This document shows, piece after piece, positions 21,354-34,148 of a stretch of 64,000 nucleotides of DNA (within the stretch, counting starts at the first letter, position 1; every line of letters begins with the position of its first letter). Made by a program: the position numbers and the translations under genes. Source of the DNA: Sipunculus nudus (taxonomy: Eukaryota > Annelida > Sipuncula > Golfingiida > Sipunculidae); contig CM049306.1 in the NCBI GenBank assembly GCA_026874595.1, positions 44,518,019-44,582,018 of the forward strand, written 5' to 3'. Under the pieces are notes generated by a model. The model was given only the letters and a program-made list of their open reading frames with translations, made no database searches and was not told the DNA's origin.

Positions 21354-24300
21354 GTAGGTATAAATGTACATGTTTATGTTGAAATGTAATAATTTTTACG
21401 ATTCATATTTGTAATTTTTATAACTTCATTAAAATAATGTAGATAATACACTATATAAATGTCCAGTAACTTTTAAATTACATTAACAATTATTACATAA
21501 TATAATTAAATTTTAATGACCAGTGTAGTCGAAATATTGTTACCATTATGTAAGTCCTTATTACCCAGTCATCAGTTATATTTATATAAGTTAGCAAATG
21601 CACCCTATGTTTTAACACCTTTTGACAAAATTTGCCCTTCATGTATGATTAATAATTTATAATTTATTTTGGTTTAAACTGAAAATTTCTTTTTTGTATC
21701 TAGGTATTTTTTTTCAATATTTTTTTTGGTGGAGGTAACCGCCTCCATTTTTTTAATGCTGTCTTATCTAATTCTTAACCTAAGTATGTACATCTGCAGA
21801 GTTTCCATTTCGGTTTGGGACTACTTGACAGGGCGGTAGCACTCGCTTTACTATCATTTTTATATCCTGGTGTCACCGAGCCCCGTGTCTACCGCACCTG
21901 CGGGTCCAGGGTGTATAATCATCCCCATTGCTGGGTCATAACACAAAGGAACCCCCCAAAGACGCACTCGTATGTGAGTGACACATGGCTTTGGGGCACA
22001 ACCTCCCCATTAAGCCTGCAGAGCGCTCACCCTGGGTGGGGGCCGACCATGAAAAACCTCACTGCCTCAGCTTAGATTCGAACCCACAATCTCCCCGCTT
22101 TGAGTCCTGCACTCTACCCCTGAGCCACAGAAGCTTGTATATCTAGGTATTTAACTTGACTGATTTGGGGGACACTCAAACCCAGAGCCAAGTCAGGACC
22201 AAAGTGCAGTGTCTTAAAAAGGCATTTTATACATGATAACCCCTTCCTATTAACTTGATATTAATATGAATGAAAAGTTTATATGCCTTTCTACCGATAA
22301 CACTTAACATTTATAATTTCAAGTGAATTTATAAGCATAATTATCCACCTTATATTGAACATATTTTTGGTCCTGACTGAGCAGCAAGGCGACCTGTTGT
22401 CACTCATGGAAATACTGGGACCATGCAACTTAAACGATTGTTTTCTTTTTACATTTACAAGAAGCTATCTAAAGTTTTTCTGTTGTTGTCATCTATGGTT
22501 AATATTCATCAAACCAATATATAAGGTGTCATATGAAATGTTGCATTAAAGTACATAATTGATGAAATAAACTCTGGCACACCAATGCTGTAAGCAACAT
22601 TAAATTACAGTGTAAACATATTCCAAATCAAACTAGGCATGTAAAACTCTTTTGTCACATGCCAACCCTGAATGCTATGCACTAACCCTCAAGCAACCTT
22701 TTGAAACTGTACTACTGACAGCCCTAAATATTGAATAGGACCCAAGAAAACTCTGGATATTAAATATCACTTTGGGCAGATACGTATAAAAAATAGGATC
22801 CTTGACAGCTTCCAATGTTAAATAGGACCCTGTAACCTTGAGCACTTTTTTTTCAGTATGGCCATGTTTTGTAACTATTATGGCTCCAGATTCTCATTTA
22901 AGTTTATAACTGCTTCATGTTGGGATGTCGTCAAGCTGATGGGCTACTTGATTTCGTGAAAGTGATATGAATAAATGACCTCCATTATGTAATCAATATT
23001 AAATGTAAAGTTCTCTGATAAGATCATCATGATTCACGAAACTGATGATTTGTTGGATTACCAGTTGACTGTTGTTGACTTGAAGTAATCACATAATTAT
23101 TTGACAGTAATATTTCAACCTGAAAAACTTGGGTCTCGTCTGTGCTTTCCTTTGATCATAACTCGTAAAATTATTTCAGTGGCCCAGCCTGAACATATCA
23201 TGTCTGATTTATTTAAAGACTTATTCCTCATGTACAAATATCAGTCTTCCATCAAACCTTCATCCATCCATGTCAACTAGTGTCATGGGATAATATAGTC
23301 TATTCCATCACCTCGTGTTAGCCTGTTTCTTTTATATGAACATGTTTATTAGTTACATGTTGAGGGAGAAAATGTTAATGCATTAGATAGATGGGCTTAA
23401 TATTCAACCAGAAAAATAAACATTATTTAAAAAACTTAATTATTTTTAAATATGAGAAATCTATCTACATTTTACAACATATCAGACCCACTAATGGCAT
23501 ATAAGGTCATTTGTCATATGCAAAAACAGCCTTATTGGACAGCTGCTGATAGGATGATGTCTTGTATATACAATCTTTAAAAATATGATCAGCCCAGACA
23601 AAGATGGCTGCTCATGCAGGGACACATCTGATATGTTAGATCATTGGAAAGACTGAAAAAAGTTGTGAAACATAAAATGAAGATTTATTTGAAATTCTTG
23701 ACTCAAAGTGGTTGTCATATTAGGTAACCACTACTATAGGCAGCTTTCTAAGAAATTATTGAAAATTAAACCTTTAAGAAAATTATCTCTAAAAAAAATC
23801 CAGGATGAAACAGGTTGTTCAATGGAGTATTTTAATATGGTATTCTGGGTCTGTAGAGCAAGGTTAAAGGTTTCTTCTCAGACCTGAAACTAGTGTACAG
23901 CACCTGTTTACACAAGCTAACCAAGAAAACATGATTTACGTACATTTACATTGAAATGGCTCAGGTGCGCAGAGATTGTTTCTTTCAGTTTTGATATGTG
24001 TTTGATACAGAACTAGGCTGTGCATGTATGTGCTAATAAACATCAGCACCCACAGTAATGGAATCCACAGCTGTTTCAAGTGCTCTATAACATGATTCTC
24101 ATCAATTTTAGGTCTATATGCTGTTAGTTCTAGCTTATAATGTTATTACCGTAGTATAAGCTTATTTGATCATCCAATGATTCCCATTTACTATTTATAT
24201 TAACCTCTGCTAAGGAGTTTATGTTTTCATCTTTGTTCATTTGTTTGTTTGCTCACCTGTCAGTAGGATTATGAAAATCATATAAAGCCTGTTTCCATGA

Positions 24301-24909
24301 AACTGTGGATGACTGGGACATGGTCAGAAAAATGCCATTACACCCAGGGATGGTCTTATATAAAGGGGTAGATTCAGCATGGTTATTATGCCTTGGTAAA
24401 GTGTAGAAGCACTAGACATAGTTCTCTGCTGAGTACGATTCTAGCGATTATTTGTTACAGTGTGGTCCACATCTAATCCTCTGAAGGAGATTTTTGGAGA
24501 TATATACCCAGTCACAATTTTAAGATAAACAAAATTTATCTTTCTACCTCTGTTATTCTACCCTTCATTACATAACAAGAAATGTCAACGAGTTATCAAT
24601 GAATAAAAGAAAGATTGTGTAGTGGTAAACATTGAGATAATTCATACATGGTTTTATTTTGAAGTTGATCAAGATGTGGGTGCAAGATTGGTTTATTCAT
24701 TGTCTTTCTGGCAGTGGCATGTCAGAATGGCCTGTTGGCACCTAATGGGGGTGTTTGGTACTAAAACATAGGCTTTCACTGGATATTGAAAATGGTCAAA
24801 TGTATGCTACATGTTACTATGGTTTACACAAGGAAAAAGATGTAAGTGGTGGCAGATGTATGTGCTCTTTTGAATTGTTTATTTGAAATTTTGTTTCTGT
24901 TTCTTACAG
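21354..24909 (+). other. Sortilin intron 1
   Basis: A 3.6 kb intron. It holds a reverse-oriented SINE (21712-22136); the remaining sequence, 22137-24909, is AT-rich and without features I can name. Confidence 0.7.
21712..22136 (-). mobile_element. tRNA-derived SINE, copy 2
   Basis: On the minus strand it begins AAGCTTCTGTGGCTCAGGGG with a tRNA-like A box, has a B box TGGGTTCGAATCTAAGC, and ends in GGAGGCGGTTACCTCCACC and an A-rich tail. At about 425 bp it looks full length. Open frames in this stretch are not genes. Confidence 0.8.
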
Positions 24910-24972
24910 CACACCTTTGAGAATGAGACCAAGTTTACCATGTCCCTGGTGTGGGCAGGAGAGAATGAAGGG
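24910..24972 (+). CDS. SORT1: Sortilin exon 2
   Basis: 63 nt, phase 0 on both sides, between TTTCTTACAG and GTAAGT. It encodes HTFENETKFTMSLVWAGENE then G. It matches vertebrate VFDDLRGSVSLSWVGDSTG, the first propeller strand of the VPS10 domain (S.S..W.G). Confidence 0.92.
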
Positions 24973-25756
24973 GTAAGTGTTTCTTTTATTACTTGCATAC
25001 TGCTTGTTCTTGCTTAGTTCCTGAAAGATTGAACTGCAGTAGCTCATTGTGAATAACTGTCAAATTTCTCAGGATTTATGGGAAAATATGGAAATGACCT
25101 CCACCCCCATCCCCTTAGGACACACCTGGCATCATTTCTGACAGTTCAATACCAAAAATGGGCATTTCAAAGAAGTGTCTTTGAGGAGTTATGTGATATA
25201 TATATATTTATGTATAAACTGTGAATTTCATCCTATTTGAACCACGTTTCGAAATACTGATAATATTTTCTAAACTACAGATGGTTGAAATGGCCTGAGC
25301 ATTGCTGGCTTTTTTCCTATGATATTTAAAACTTTCATATTCTTTTGCAAGCAACTTAAAAGTCAATAGATATGATACAAGATAGCATTATAATATAATA
25401 ATGATAATTCATTGAGGTATGAATCACATCTGTTACTGTATTTGGAGTTGTGACTTGCCTTTGTAGAAGCACTAGACATAGTGGCATTTGCTGATGGTGA
25501 TTATCCATATTGTATTAGCCTGCAGGATAGGAGAGGAGTATGTGTATGCAATATCAGAGGTGGCATGAATGTGTCAAATGCTAATACATACCACTGGGAC
25601 ATCGTAAAGACACATTCCTTGAAAAAAATAACATACATGCACACATGTAAACACACACACACAAAGCATTAAATAAGACTAAGTGATATTTATATATAAA
25701 GGAGAAACTGTTAATGTACAAAAAAAGAAAAGTTAGGAAAAGAAAGAAAGTTTAGT

Positions 25757-25771
25757 GGGGGGGGGGGGGGA
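25757..25771. repeat. G homopolymer
   Basis: About 15 G in a purine-rich stretch (GAAAAG...GTGGGG...GAAA). Confidence 0.8.
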
Positions 25772-28700
25772 AATCTTAATTTTAACCCTAACTTTAACAG
25801 TATTGTGATTAAGCTATATTTTTAGCCACCTGTGGGAGAATGTAACTTTATGTTTAGCAACAAGCAACAAGGAAGCACACAGTGTTGACATTTCTGCATG
25901 AACATGCCAAGCATGCATAGCAGGACACAGAAACAGAGCGGTGTGGTCATGTGACAGAAAAATCTGTTGTTAAAATAAGGAAGTGTGTGAAAAAATTCAA
26001 ATGAGGATATATTTGCAGAGGTAGGCAGGGTTTGATTGATTAAATCTGGCTAGGCAGGAAGGGATATGATTCGTTCTGACATGTGTTTATATTATGCATA
26101 ACTGTGCCTTCTAAACCAACTAGAGTACCAAAGAAGACAAAATTGTTAAATGTGTATTGAAGTTGCATCTCCATGAAAACAAACATTAGCAGGGCACAAA
26201 AGGGTCTTGCACCCATAAAAATTTGCCAGACCCCACAGAATTCTGCCTGACCCTGCATGGTTGTTTGTTTCATGTTCTTAATCTTCTTTTCTCAGGCGGA
26301 AAACAAAACGATTGGCCCAGAGGAGTGGGAGTTAGCTACCAGTCTATGACACTATATGCAAACAACTTTTCATCATCATAGGTTACCAGTGTTATTTCCA
26401 TGTTTGGAGTATGGAAATATTCTATTAACAGAGCAAGCAGTCTAACAGGTGTCTTCTCGGTTAGACATTATGGTTGCCTGTCTTTTTCATTAGAGTAACA
26501 TGAATGGTAAAAAAAAATGCCGGAATAGGGGTCTGGTGCCTGGATGACATTCACCGGACCCCTGAGAAAACTACCTGCCATTTCCGGGGGTCAGGCATTA
26601 ATTTTGTGCCCTGCATTAGGGCTAAACCTGATAAAATTTACACAGCTTATCAATTGAATTGTTCAGTATTCTATACTAAAATAAGTGAAAAGCACTAAAT
26701 TAAAATAAGTAAAAGTTACTGGGACTATAAAATAATACTTCTGTTGCCTCTCCTGCATTGAAAGGGTTTCTTTTGATAAAGTTTGACAATATTTAGAATT
26801 AACTGTGCTGTGTTAAATTGTAGCTGTTTAAACATGACTATCACAGACAGTGAGGTATCTGTCTGAGTCTAGTGCTTTTTGAAAAGGTATTATTAAACAC
26901 ATTTTGGTACAAGGTAGTCCCCTTTATGGTTGCAGTATTGTGGTTTCATGAATTGGAGCTTTTGTGAACATTCACAGACACACTCAGACCTTAAACATAG
27001 TTGGCCATTCTTAGCTAAGGGCTACAGGATCAGCCATAAACACCTAGTATAAATGGAGTGCAAGAATTGCACCAAAGTGCAATGGGGTAGACAAAACCCA
27101 GCTGGTAAAAACCAGGCCTTTAGTACTTTTGTAATAAGGCTTAAATTCCACAAGTAGTTAAATGGGAAATGTGATATTAACTTTGCTGCCAACATCCTGT
27201 CGACCTTTTTAATCTCAGAACCACTGCATGAAAGCCAAAGAATCAAATTGTGAGAAATTGCTGCAATGCCTGTCTGTGAGATAATGAAATGAAAGAAGAA
27301 ATATAGATACAGTGTCATACAAAAAATAAACAGAGACATAGATATTGAATGAATGATTTTATTCTAAATGTCGACTCCCCAACTGATCATTCTTGTATTA
27401 TGTGTTTGTACAAACTGCAACCAGTCAAGTTCAGAATTTCCATGAAAGGTGCCATAGCAGATCAGAATGTATTCTAAGGCAACATTTCTTCCTTTTTTTG
27501 TGTAATTCACTTTCAGTGATACAAAGGAAGACACTGTGGAACAGAACCATTATATAATAAAAATGACAGAAATTTGTGTAAAATAATGGGCAGAGGAATG
27601 GATGCAGTATGTATACTAGACTATAGGCTCTTTGATTTCTTTCATTTGAATCATGATGATTGCTGTATTTGATTTATGGTGTGAATCAGACATCAAGCTC
27701 AAAAGCCTTGCATTTGTTAAAACCTGCACCACAGCTATGATCCACTGGTATCAGAGAAAGAATAGACCAGCTTTGACATGGGACCTAGTGACTTAAGTGT
27801 AAGGATTTAATACAAGGTTGTATTACATGGGGGATCACATGGATCAATAAAGGTTTTCGAATATACTATAAATATGTATACACACAGAGTACATTACATA
27901 ATTGTTATGAATTATAAAACCAATATTACTTGCCAAAAACTGTGGTTGTAAATCTGTCAGTAGTATTACTCCAGAAACTTTACATCCCATATTGTTGCAA
28001 GGTCATAATTGCCAAACACAAAGACACAACCAGTGATCTTATTTGTATATTTCTTTTATATGTCAGTGTGTAAATGCTCATGGGTTTTATATGAAAATGG
28101 TGAACTATTTGGAACTCTAGATAAGGAATTTATGGTGGTCAATAGCGGGAGAAATCCACATGAGGACACACCTGCCTGTATGGATGTAGAAGAGATAAGG
28201 CCAGACTTCTGAAATTTTATGTTTATGAACATTTTTTGGTAGGAAGAGAGGGAAAAAAAATTTAAAACATATTTGAACTGTTAATTTTATTATATTTTTT
28301 GAACTGAAGATGTATTAAGCCCTCCAAGCACTCCAGTTAGAAGGGTCTTAGACCCGTTCCCTGGACACCCCCTAGACATAGAATTTTGATTTGGAGTCAA
28401 GACGCAGATGCCACCAAGCCCAGTAGAGAGTCGTTTTAGCCACCAGCGTGTCCAGGGTGGCAAGCAAGAGAAGAATGTGAGGAGACCGGAGAGCAGCAGC
28501 ATCCACAGGCACGATGCAGAAACCAGTACACCCATTAGCAGGCTCAATAGTCCAGCCCATGCCCACCAAAAACCATCTGCTAGGACACTCTTGAGATATG
28601 TATCGGCATTATTGTCATCAGCCTATTATGAGTTCATTTGCCATAAATATGTGTGGTTTTATTGAGTATACATCAGTAGCAACCCTGCAAAACTAGAGAC

Positions 28701-29297
28701 ACATGAGTTCTAAAGCTCAACTTAAATCTCAAGCCAGCAATTATAAGTTTTAGGTAAAAAAACTATGAAAAAAAATATTTCTTTAGGTCTGTAGATTTGT
28801 CCCTTCATTTATTTTATGTGTACAGGTAAAATTATACCAGTATATATCCAGGCGAGTGAAAACATTTGTTTAAAACTCATTTATATTTTACATAAAGGAA
28901 ATTTGAGGTAGGTGGATAGATAAACCAAAATTTTCAATATCTGGCCTAATTAATTACCACATGTGTAGTATAGCTATAGGGGTGTTCTGCATGATCAGTA
29001 TGTACACATATTACAAAGATGTGGGCTAAGCCAGACCATTTAGTTCATGCTTCTATGTTCAGCTTGGTTAACTTGTGTTCAGAGATCATTTTTAAGTAGT
29101 TATTGATTTTTATTTTTTTTCTTCACTGCTCGTGCATGAACCACTGGTTTAAAAAGAATCACTTGTCTTGTGTTTTATATGGCAATCCTCTAGGTTGAAA
29201 TAAAGAATAGTTACTGTGCTGTATGTTGTCCTTGACCACTGGTTATTATATGATTTGGCAATGAATGTGGTCAAATAGTTTACCAGTAATCATTGTA

Positions 29298-30445
29298 TCG
29301 CCAGACATAGTCTGGAGATACTATGGTTTAGGCACGGTTGCGCCGCCGCCGCCGCAGAGATTTCTTTTGGACACAATAACTCAAAAAATATTTCAAGGAT
29401 CTTTTTCAAACTTGACACATTTATAGATATAGGTGAGAGGACGAAGCCTATTGAAATGGGGTCATGACCTCAACTAGGAGAGTGACCTTGACCTTGAATA
29501 GATCCATTTTTGGGGAAAATCACACAAATTCTTAAATATCTCAAGAAATCTTTCATGGATTTATCCAAAAATCAAGTTGGACAAAGATCTTGGATAGTGA
29601 TGTCATGTACCGGAAACTGGTGGTGCCACCTAGTATCCTTTTCTGGTTTTTGTGCCGTTTAATACCCCCATCATTGCCACTTGACAGTACTTTTAGCATC
29701 ACAAGTCAAAAACTGATTGACAGATTTCTTTAATATTATGCATGTACATAGGTATGGGTTATGGGATGATGTATATTAAAATTGGGGTCATGACCTTTCC
29801 TTTGAGAGTGGCTTTGACCTTGAATATTACCATATATGGTGAAAATCACATAAAATCATGAATATCTTAAAAAGGGATGCATGGATTGGTCCAAAAATCA
29901 AGTTGACGGAAGATCTTGGATAGTTTTGTCTTTTGCAGAAGATAGGTGGTGCCACCTGTTGTCCTTTTCTTGTTTTTTGCGCCTTTGAATACCCCATCAT
30001 TGCCACTTGACAGTATATACTGTGAGCATTATAAGTCAAACAGTAATGGACAGATTTCTTTCATGTTATGCATGTATATAGATATGGTTTATGGAATGAG
30101 GTATATTTAATTTTAAATTTAATTTTAAAATTTAATTTAATTTCAATTTTTTTTTTAATTTAATTTTTTTTTTCAAATGTTGGATATTTTGGAATGCAGT
30201 TTATTTCTCAAACAAGTTACTCCAAACATACATATACAACTCAATACATCATTAAATATATACTTCTATTTATACATAACCTTTTACATAACAATTGCCT
30301 TCACTTTAAATAGTCCTATATTTTGTACAAATGTTTCTCACATTCATTGCTAAAATACAAATACATCACATTATATCAACAAAATACTACAAAACCTCAT
30401 TTGTCTGGCGATACTATGGCACCAGCGGTGCCAAGAAATGTCTAG
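29298..30445 (+). mobile_element. Non-autonomous Helitron, copy 1
   Basis: It starts TC after an A (GTA|TCGCCAGACATAGTCTGG), with a 5' hairpin CCAGAC-AT-AGTCTGG. It ends with the hairpin GGCACC-AGC-GGTGCC, nine bases (AAGAAATGT) and CTAG, followed by T. TC...CTAG ends, a 3' hairpin just before CTAG and insertion between A and T are the classic Helitron signature. It shares both ends and much of its interior with 58190-61061. The interior begins with a GCCGCCGCCGCC tract and holds about 2.5 copies of a roughly 340-bp repeat with GGGGTCATGACCT and CTGGTGGTGCCACCT. No Rep/helicase frame. Confidence 0.82.
30112..30180. repeat. A/T-rich low-complexity tract
   Basis: An alternating TTTAATTTTAAATTTAATT-like tract within the Helitron. 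Confidence 0.8.
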
Positions 30446-30730
30446 TTGTATGTACAATAGCTACTGGTCACATTCAGAGGTGTTGAATGGTCAGTTTTGG
30501 TCCAGTTTGTGACACAGGGGTGTGCGTGGGGATGGGGGGGGGGGTTAGTTTGTAGCTTTAGAGAGATAGGATAACATGTGCATAGGTCACTTATCTTTAA
30601 CATTATTCAACAAAAGATTACTAAAGATGGGATATTCTGTTTATAGCTATGTTAAAAATGTTATACTCTTGTGTCATAGAGCTTTCGCATGGTGAACTCT
30701 GAATTTGCAAACAGAGTGATGAGAGATTTT

Positions 30731-31128
30731 ATTTTTTATTTTTTTTTTTTGGTGGAGGCAACTGCCTCCATTTATTTAGGTTCTCTTATCTGATTCTTAA
30801 TCTTAGTATATACATGAGCAGAGTTCCATTTCAGTTTGGGACTACATGATAGGGCGGTAGCACTCGCATCCTATCATATTATTGTTATATCATGGTGTCA
30901 CCCAGGCCCAGTGTTTAATTACTGCACCTGTTGGTCCTCCGTGTGTAATCATCCCAATTGCTGGGTCATAACACCTAGAAATCCCCAAGACACACTCGTA
31001 TGTGAGTGATACACGGCTGTGGGGCACAGCCTTCCAAACCTTCAAACTTCACTGCAGCAGCCACAGCTGAGATTTGAACTCATGACCTCCGTGCTTTGAA
31101 TCCTGTGCTCTTCCCCTGAGCATCATGG
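30731..31128 (-). mobile_element. tRNA-derived SINE, copy 3
   Basis: A minus-strand copy of the same SINE. The head around 31128 has TCAGGGGAAGAGCACAGGAT, the B-box area GAGTTCAAATCTCAGC is mutated, and the tail is GGAGGCAGTTGCCTCCACC plus A-rich. It is more diverged than copy 2. Confidence 0.75.
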
Positions 31129-34100
31129 GAAATACAAAAGCTGTGACACTGGGGTTTGCTTTATATTCATGAGGCTAACATTTCATGATTTCCACTCCTC
31201 CAGTATTTCAGGAGGGTTTGATTTTGGTAGACTACACAGTGTATCCTTAAGTGTGTTGTGTGAAATAATTTTAATGCTCACAAAATTCGAAACCCTTGCG
31301 AACAAAAAGGCAACCACGTTATTTGTATCTTTAGAAAAAGTCAGATTGTATTGCTAGGAAAAATTAACATACAGTTTGTGGATAAGGTTTCATCCAGGAT
31401 ATCTGAAAAAAGTCAGATATTATCATAATAACTTGGAAAAATTGACAATATACTTAGAAATGAATCGTAATTTTTAGAGTCTATATATATATCTATTTAT
31501 AGATTTTCATGAAACTCATTATACATATTTACCAAGAGAGGTTCTCACCGGAATTACCTTCTCTTAAATATTCATGCATATTTAATGAGGTCAGAGGTCA
31601 CCAGATACACGACAGGCGTATTATCGGATGCACATTTTTGGTGCACATGTTTTTTTTAATTTGTAAACTAGCACCAAGTCCCTAATGTTTGTGACAGTTG
31701 ATGGTCTTACCTTGATCATGGAAAATGGACTAAACATTATTTTGTATTCCATATATACAAGTACTGTTTCAAGACTGAAGCAAAGTAATATGTTCTTCAT
31801 CCCTTTTATCGAACTTTTACATGTTTTGTTTCAACATGTAAATTGATATAAAGTACCAATACAGTCCATAATTCCATAGTCCTTAGAAAACTTTATTTTT
31901 CCTGTGGTCTCACACATTATTTAGGGAAGTTTTCCTGTTTGAGGTATAAATAAACTTGATAAAACTGACTGTAAAAAAATATGCCAGGATTGTATAGCAC
32001 CTGATATAGCTGCCCAGTTTCACCATATGGGTCTGGCTGTGTTGTATAAATTTGCGTGAGATCACTATCATGGCAAGTATAGTGCTATATTGATTATATA
32101 TTTGATTGAGATACCTATATGGCTGTGTATGTTATAAATGCACACAGCAGTCCAGTGGAATATGGTAATTTTATCAAGTTGTATGTACCTATTCTGAATA
32201 ATACAGTATGGGAATAAAGACTACATTTGATGTAGAGCTTTTGAAGGCCATATGTTCTTTACATGTTCCCATCACAATACGTCTGTACTGTTAGACAGTA
32301 TTGTTGTTAACTAGGGTTACCTGTCTTTGTCTAAATTATTTTTGGGAGGGTTAATGACTAATAAGTTGTAATTATCCAAGGCTGGGAGGTATTTATACTG
32401 TTACCTGCAGGAGAGATTGTCCGCTATCTGTTGAATAAACTGTCCCCAAGAGCTCTCCCTGTGAAAAAATAACACCCTGTCTCCTTCCCCATTTCCCTGT
32501 TTGGTCTTAATTACTCAGGGTGAATGAGCACAAATAGATTTCCCATTTATATTAGAATTGCTTTGGAATCTATTATTGCATACTCAGAAATTCTTGTTTA
32601 TAATAACACAGCTGTTGGCATTGATTAATAAAGAAGTAAGTAAACAGTGACAACAGTAAGGCTGAAATACATGCTCCAACCTTTTTTAAGGTGTTCTAAG
32701 TTGGATAATATGTAGAGGAGGTTAGTGTAATTATCTATAATTGTGATATCAATGATTGACAGGCCAATGTAGATCACAGCAGTTGAACTTTACAGGCGCA
32801 TAAATACATCACACTCAGTGGATTTGCTGCTGGTACCCAGGGGCTGGTACAGCCGCTGTTCAGATGCTGTCAGACAGAGGGGCTTGCCTGGATGCTTACA
32901 AGAATCAATAGATCCATTACTTCTCTGAGGCTTTGCTATAACAGCCAGGAAAATTGTCTGCTTACAGCGGCGATCATATCCTGACTAGAGAGGACTGTTT
33001 CTGACAAGAAAAGCCAGACGGGAAGACTGTATATTTCATATATCATGATATATACAATAAGTAATATCATGTAATGAAAAACGATATTTAATGCATAATT
33101 CATAATCTTTTGATAAAATTGATTTTGTGCTTGACTTGTGTCACGGAATCTCTCTGTGTCTGTGCTTTTGACATGCATATTTTTGGTCTTGCTTTGTTAG
33201 GAACAATGCAATGGGTAGCCTCAGGGGATAATTTTCTATATTTCTTCATAAATCCAGAGATACTTCAAATTATTTTTTGAAGGGGCTGTTGCAGCACCAT
33301 CTGTTTGCAACAGTAATTGTGTATTAGGCACATAACAGTTTGTTACTCTGAATCAAGACCTGGAGCTCTCTGCCCCCATGTTGTGATGTGTCAGTCTCCA
33401 TATTTTCTCATAAATCCTCAGGATTTGGCATTATTTCTTTACTTTTATCTATCAGAAACACTGTCAGTGAAATTAGCCCATGGAAAACTAGTCCTGCACA
33501 AATCTGGCCTAAGTTTCATGGACCGTACGAATACAAGGAGTGGTAATATGCAAGTCAGGCTTAAATGTCATTAATGTTTTTAGGCTGCAGTGTTCAGTCT
33601 TGCATGTCAAAACGCTTACTGTTCAAATACAATGAGAACATCTGATTTAAAAATATTTACAGTAAATTCCACATTTGAAATTTCTATAAATAAAAAGCAG
33701 TAGTAAATCTGGACCATACTGATATATGGTGAAATATTAAAGATGCCGAAAAAAAACTCTCAAACAGTTTAAACATTCATGCAGTGTATTGTCAAAGACT
33801 TTGCAGTTAATGTAATATTAACAAAGTTTTTAAATGTAAAATTAGTAAATGCAACAGCATGTTTAACATAACTGAATGAAGTGGTTACTGTGCAGAACTG
33901 TCTCAGATTGGCAAACATGTGAACGGAAAGGCATTTTTCATTTTGTACTAATCCGTCAGAAAGGTGAACACCTAGATGTTTTCCACGTTAGCAGCTGATA
34001 AGTAGTAACAAACATGAAATACAAACATACTTTTTCATAGGTGGTCTTTAACTGGCTCTCTATATTTCTTAAATTTTCCTATAAAAATGGTCTATTTTCT

Positions 34101-34148
34101 TATACTATCTGGAATTTAGGCCTTCATCTTCTCAGTTTTCCTGGGTTT

